A stretch of DNA of 64,000 bases, from assembly GCF_002994635.1 (NCBI RefSeq), contig NZ_PVNL01000100.1:92005-156004 (forward strand), in the 5' to 3' direction. Positions 61,963-64,000 of the stretch are shown one piece after another. Below the pieces are notes generated by a model, which searched no databases, had not been told where the DNA came from, and was given only the letters and a program-made list of their open reading frames with translations. How positions within the stretch are numbered: the first letter of the stretch is position 1; every line of letters starts with the position of its first letter. The translations under genes and the position numbers were made by a program. Source of the DNA: Enhygromyxa salina. Its GTDB lineage: Bacteria; Myxococcota_A; Polyangia; Nannocystales; Nannocystaceae.

Positions 61963-62042
61963 GGCTGTTTTCAGCTCGGGCGAGGCTTCTCGCCCGCTTG
62001 CAGGCGCCATTCGATAGACGGCTCAACCGTGGGCAGCGAACT
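61963..62042 (+). repeat. interspersed repeat, copy B
   Basis: About 80 bp beginning right after the FG-GAP gene's stop, matching 58925-59004 at roughly 85% including the GGGCGAG/CTCGCCC hairpin and a GGGCAGCGAACT end. Its position suggests a terminator-like hairpin carried on a dispersed element. Confidence 0.75.
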
Positions 62043-62089
62043 TTCCACTCGCTGCTCGGCTGCGTTTGCGATATCATCCAGTGTCACCA

Positions 62090-63829
62090 ATGGCTGCTCG
62101 ATTCACCGCCCCGCTGTTCGCCGCGCACCTCGCCTGCGCGGTCGCGTTCGGCGTAGCGGGGTGCACGGTCGAGGGCATCGCGATCTTGCCCGGCCTCGAC
62201 GATGGCGCGAGCGGGGAGGGCACGAGCGAGCAAGGTATCGAGGGGGAGACAGAGTCGGGCTTCGACGGCGGCGACACGGACCCCGAAGACGACGGCGGTA
62301 CCAGCGGCTCGCCCTCGCTCGACCTGCCCGACCCCGGCGACGACGAGTTTGTGGCGCAGGCGTGCGTGGTCCCAGACAGCCACCTCGACGCGCCGCTTCC
62401 GTGCGAGGTCGGGCCCACCAGCGTCGACATGCATCCAGTCGTCGCGTGGAAGTGGACGGGCCCCGCGGGCGAAGACAGCGTGATCGTCACACCCCTGGTC
62501 GGCAACTTCGATGACGACAACGCCGACGGCCTCGTGGATCTGTGTGATCGGCCCGACGTCCTGGTCGTGGCCGTCGATCTGTCGGGCGGCGGAAAGAACA
62601 AAGGCGATCCGCCGCCAGCGGGTCACATCTACCTGCTCGACTCCAACACCGGTCAGTCCAAGCTGGTCTTCGATCACCCCGTCGACGCCACGGCGACCCC
62701 GGCCCTCGCCGATCTCGACGCTGATGGCATCCCAGAGATCCTCGCGTTCGAGCGCAGCGAAGAGGTCCTCGGCCAGGTCGGTGAGCGACGTGTCATCGCG
62801 TTCGACGCCGACGGCAGCGTGCGCTGGGTCAGCGACACCTGGGTCTGGTCCGATGGCGGCGGTGCCCTGGCGATCGCCGACCTCGACGCCGACGGCAGCC
62901 CCGAGATCCTCGCCCCCGAGCACGTGCTCTCGGCCGACGGCGTGTTGCTGTGGGCGCCGCTCGACCCACCACCTGGGGACTCGGTCCCGATCGCCGCCGA
63001 CCTCGACCTCGACGGCACGCTCGAGGTCTTGTTCGGCCGCAGTGTCTACGCCGCCGACGGCACCGAGCTGTTCGAGCTTCCGCTGCCCGGCAACAAGAAC
63101 CTGGGTGTCGCCGCGGTCGCCAACTTCGACGACGACGAGTACCCAGAGATCTACATCCAGGCGGCGCGCCACTACGTGATCGAGCACGACGGGCAGGCCA
63201 AGATCGACTGTGGTCCAGCCGCGGGCCCGGGCAAGGGCATGCCGGTCTCGATCCTCGACATCGACTCGGACGGCAAGGCGGAGATCCTCGCCCGGCACGG
63301 CACATGGCTGCGCGCGAGCACGATCGTCGACGGTCAGTGCGAGACCCTGTGGTCGGTCAAGGTCAACAACGACTCCAGCGGCGCCGCGACGGGCTTCGAC
63401 TTCCTGGCCGACGGCACCGCCGAGACCGTGTTCGCAGACCTCGAGTGGGTGCGAATCTACGGCGCGCAGGGCGACGCGATCGCGCAAATTCAGCGCCGGG
63501 CCCGCCCCTCGGCCGCCAACCCCGTCATCGCAGACGCCGACAATGACGGTGCCGCCGAGTTGATCCTCGTGGGCAGCGAGCCAATCGACGGCTACGGCGA
63601 GCTCGAAGAGCACGCCAGCGTCATCTTGGTGCACAACGCCGACGACCGGTTCGCCCCCACGCGGCGGATCTGGAACCAGCACGCGTACCACGTGACCAAC
63701 ATCCGCGAAGACGCGACGGTCCCGGTCGAGCAGCAGCCACACTGGCAGACCGCGACCAGCAACAGCTTCCGCAACAACGTCCCGCCGGGCTACACAGGCC
63801 CGCTGTGCCAGTCGGCGCCCTCGGACTAG
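62090..63829 (+). CDS. FG-GAP/VCBS-repeat lipoprotein 2
   Basis: 579 aa, ATG 62090. The signal ends GVAGC, then a Ser/Glu/Asp linker. It is a paralog of the preceding gene with the same layout: VCBS/FG-GAP repeats with DLDADGIPEIL and DLDLDGTLEVLFG loops, and the same C-terminal motif RRIWNQHAYHVTNIRED then PHWQTATSNSFRNN. Tandem duplication is likely. A TTG/GTG start upstream (62066, 62081) is possible but would add residues before the signal peptide. Confidence 0.88.
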   Translation: MAARFTAPLFAAHLACAVAFGVAGCTVEGIAILPGLDDGASGEGTSEQGIEGETESGFDGGDTDPEDDGGTSGSPSLDLPDPGDDEFVAQACVVPDSHLDAPLPCEVGPTSVDMHPVVAWKWTGPAGEDSVIVTPLVGNFDDDNADGLVDLCDRPDVLVVAVDLSGGGKNKGDPPPAGHIYLLDSNTGQSKLVFDHPVDATATPALADLDADGIPEILAFERSEEVLGQVGERRVIAFDADGSVRWVSDTWVWSDGGGALAIADLDADGSPEILAPEHVLSADGVLLWAPLDPPPGDSVPIAADLDLDGTLEVLFGRSVYAADGTELFELPLPGNKNLGVAAVANFDDDEYPEIYIQAARHYVIEHDGQAKIDCGPAAGPGKGMPVSILDIDSDGKAEILARHGTWLRASTIVDGQCETLWSVKVNNDSSGAATGFDFLADGTAETVFADLEWVRIYGAQGDAIAQIQRRARPSAANPVIADADNDGAAELILVGSEPIDGYGELEEHASVILVHNADDRFAPTRRIWNQHAYHVTNIREDATVPVEQQPHWQTATSNSFRNNVPPGYTGPLCQSAPSD

Positions 63830-63831
63830 TC

Positions 63832-64000
63832 ATGACCCCCACAGGGGGTTTCGCACTGCGCGGTCACTCGCTTCGCTCGCTCCCCGTGGGCTGGTTGTGC
63901 GCGGGGGTATGATTGGCCCCCTAGAAGGGGGCTCTGGTATGACCCCCGCAGAGGGTTTCGCACTGCGCGGTCACTCGCTTCGCTCGCTCCCCTTGGGCTG
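63832..64000. repeat. 62-bp tandem-spaced direct repeat at the window's end
   Basis: Copies at 63832-63893 and 63939-64000 differ at about three positions and are offset by 107 bp. Each begins with a run of C, a short spacer and a run of G, then a shared GCGGTCACTCGCTTCGCTCG core. Between them is a hairpin at 63916-63932 (GCCCCCT, loop AGA, AGGGGGC). The second copy runs off the window, so more units may follow. Confidence 0.75.
63836..63851 (+). terminator. short C/G hairpin after FG-GAP gene 2
   Basis: CCCCC at 63836-63840 pairs with GGGGG at 63844-63848 across a 3-nt loop and is followed by TTT, six bases after the stop codon. This is the form of an intrinsic terminator, though the stem is short and lies within the repeat. 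Confidence 0.5.

Overview
The window is high-GC DNA that looks like a chromosome segment of a myxobacterium (Myxococcota), most likely a Nannocystaceae relative (Nannocystis, Plesiocystis, Enhygromyxa). The assignment is an inference. It rests on lipoproteins with acidic GDGDGDP linkers, DUF1554, choice-of-anchor and FG-GAP surface proteins, an ECF sigma/FecR-TPR pair, many GTG starts, and a eukaryote-like sterol reductase of the kind expected in sterol-making myxobacteria. No rRNA, tRNA, CRISPR array, phage block or transposase gene was found.

Layout. 1-3.8 kb: surface lipoproteins and a small orphan gene. 3.8-9.3 kb: a duplicated two-gene cassette, each copy a ~290-aa protein of unknown family followed by a radical-SAM-type protein; the second copy has an intact CxxxCxxC motif and the first has lost it. 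9.3-12.6 kb: a DUF1573 lipoprotein read through an in-frame TGA at the conserved first cysteine (probable selenoprotein), an unknown gene, and the first of four PhyH-like Fe/2OG dioxygenase paralogs. 13-17.6 kb: a beta-propeller/di-heme cytochrome and a lipoprotein, converging on a strong hairpin terminator. 17.7-27.3 kb: a HEAT-like repeat protein, a TAXI binding domain fused to a CASTOR/POLLUX-like ion channel with a cytosolic RCK-like partner, a TauE/SafE permease and a chemoreceptor.

27.4-33.2 kb is a tight minus-strand operon: B12 radical SAM, PhyH, PhyH, B12 radical SAM, PhyH. After a diiron-type gene comes a second minus-strand biosynthetic operon (53.0 to 34.3 kb): flavin halogenase-like protein, unknown protein, a 2483-aa megasynthase (FAAL-ACP-C-FkbH-ACP-TR), alpha/beta hydrolase, then a sterol C14/C7-type reductase. 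Between the last two lies a 6.3-kb block with an RHS lipoprotein ending in an M35-like metallopeptidase and two small exported proteins. A 43-bp perfect direct repeat brackets this block, and one copy is the 3' end of the hydrolase gene, so the block looks like an insertion that split the operon.

53-64 kb is envelope and regulatory: a frameshifted beta-propeller remnant, a cysteine-rich lipoprotein, a TolQ/TolR (ExbB/ExbD) pair, a receiver protein lacking its phosphoacceptor Asp, an ECF sigma/FecR-TPR/outer-membrane trio and two tandem FG-GAP lipoproteins, with a family of short interspersed repeats among them. The strongest leads are the probable DUF1573 selenoprotein, the radical SAM/pseudo-radical SAM cassettes, the TAXI-channel fusion, and the lipid/glyceryl megasynthase operon interrupted by an RHS toxin-like module.
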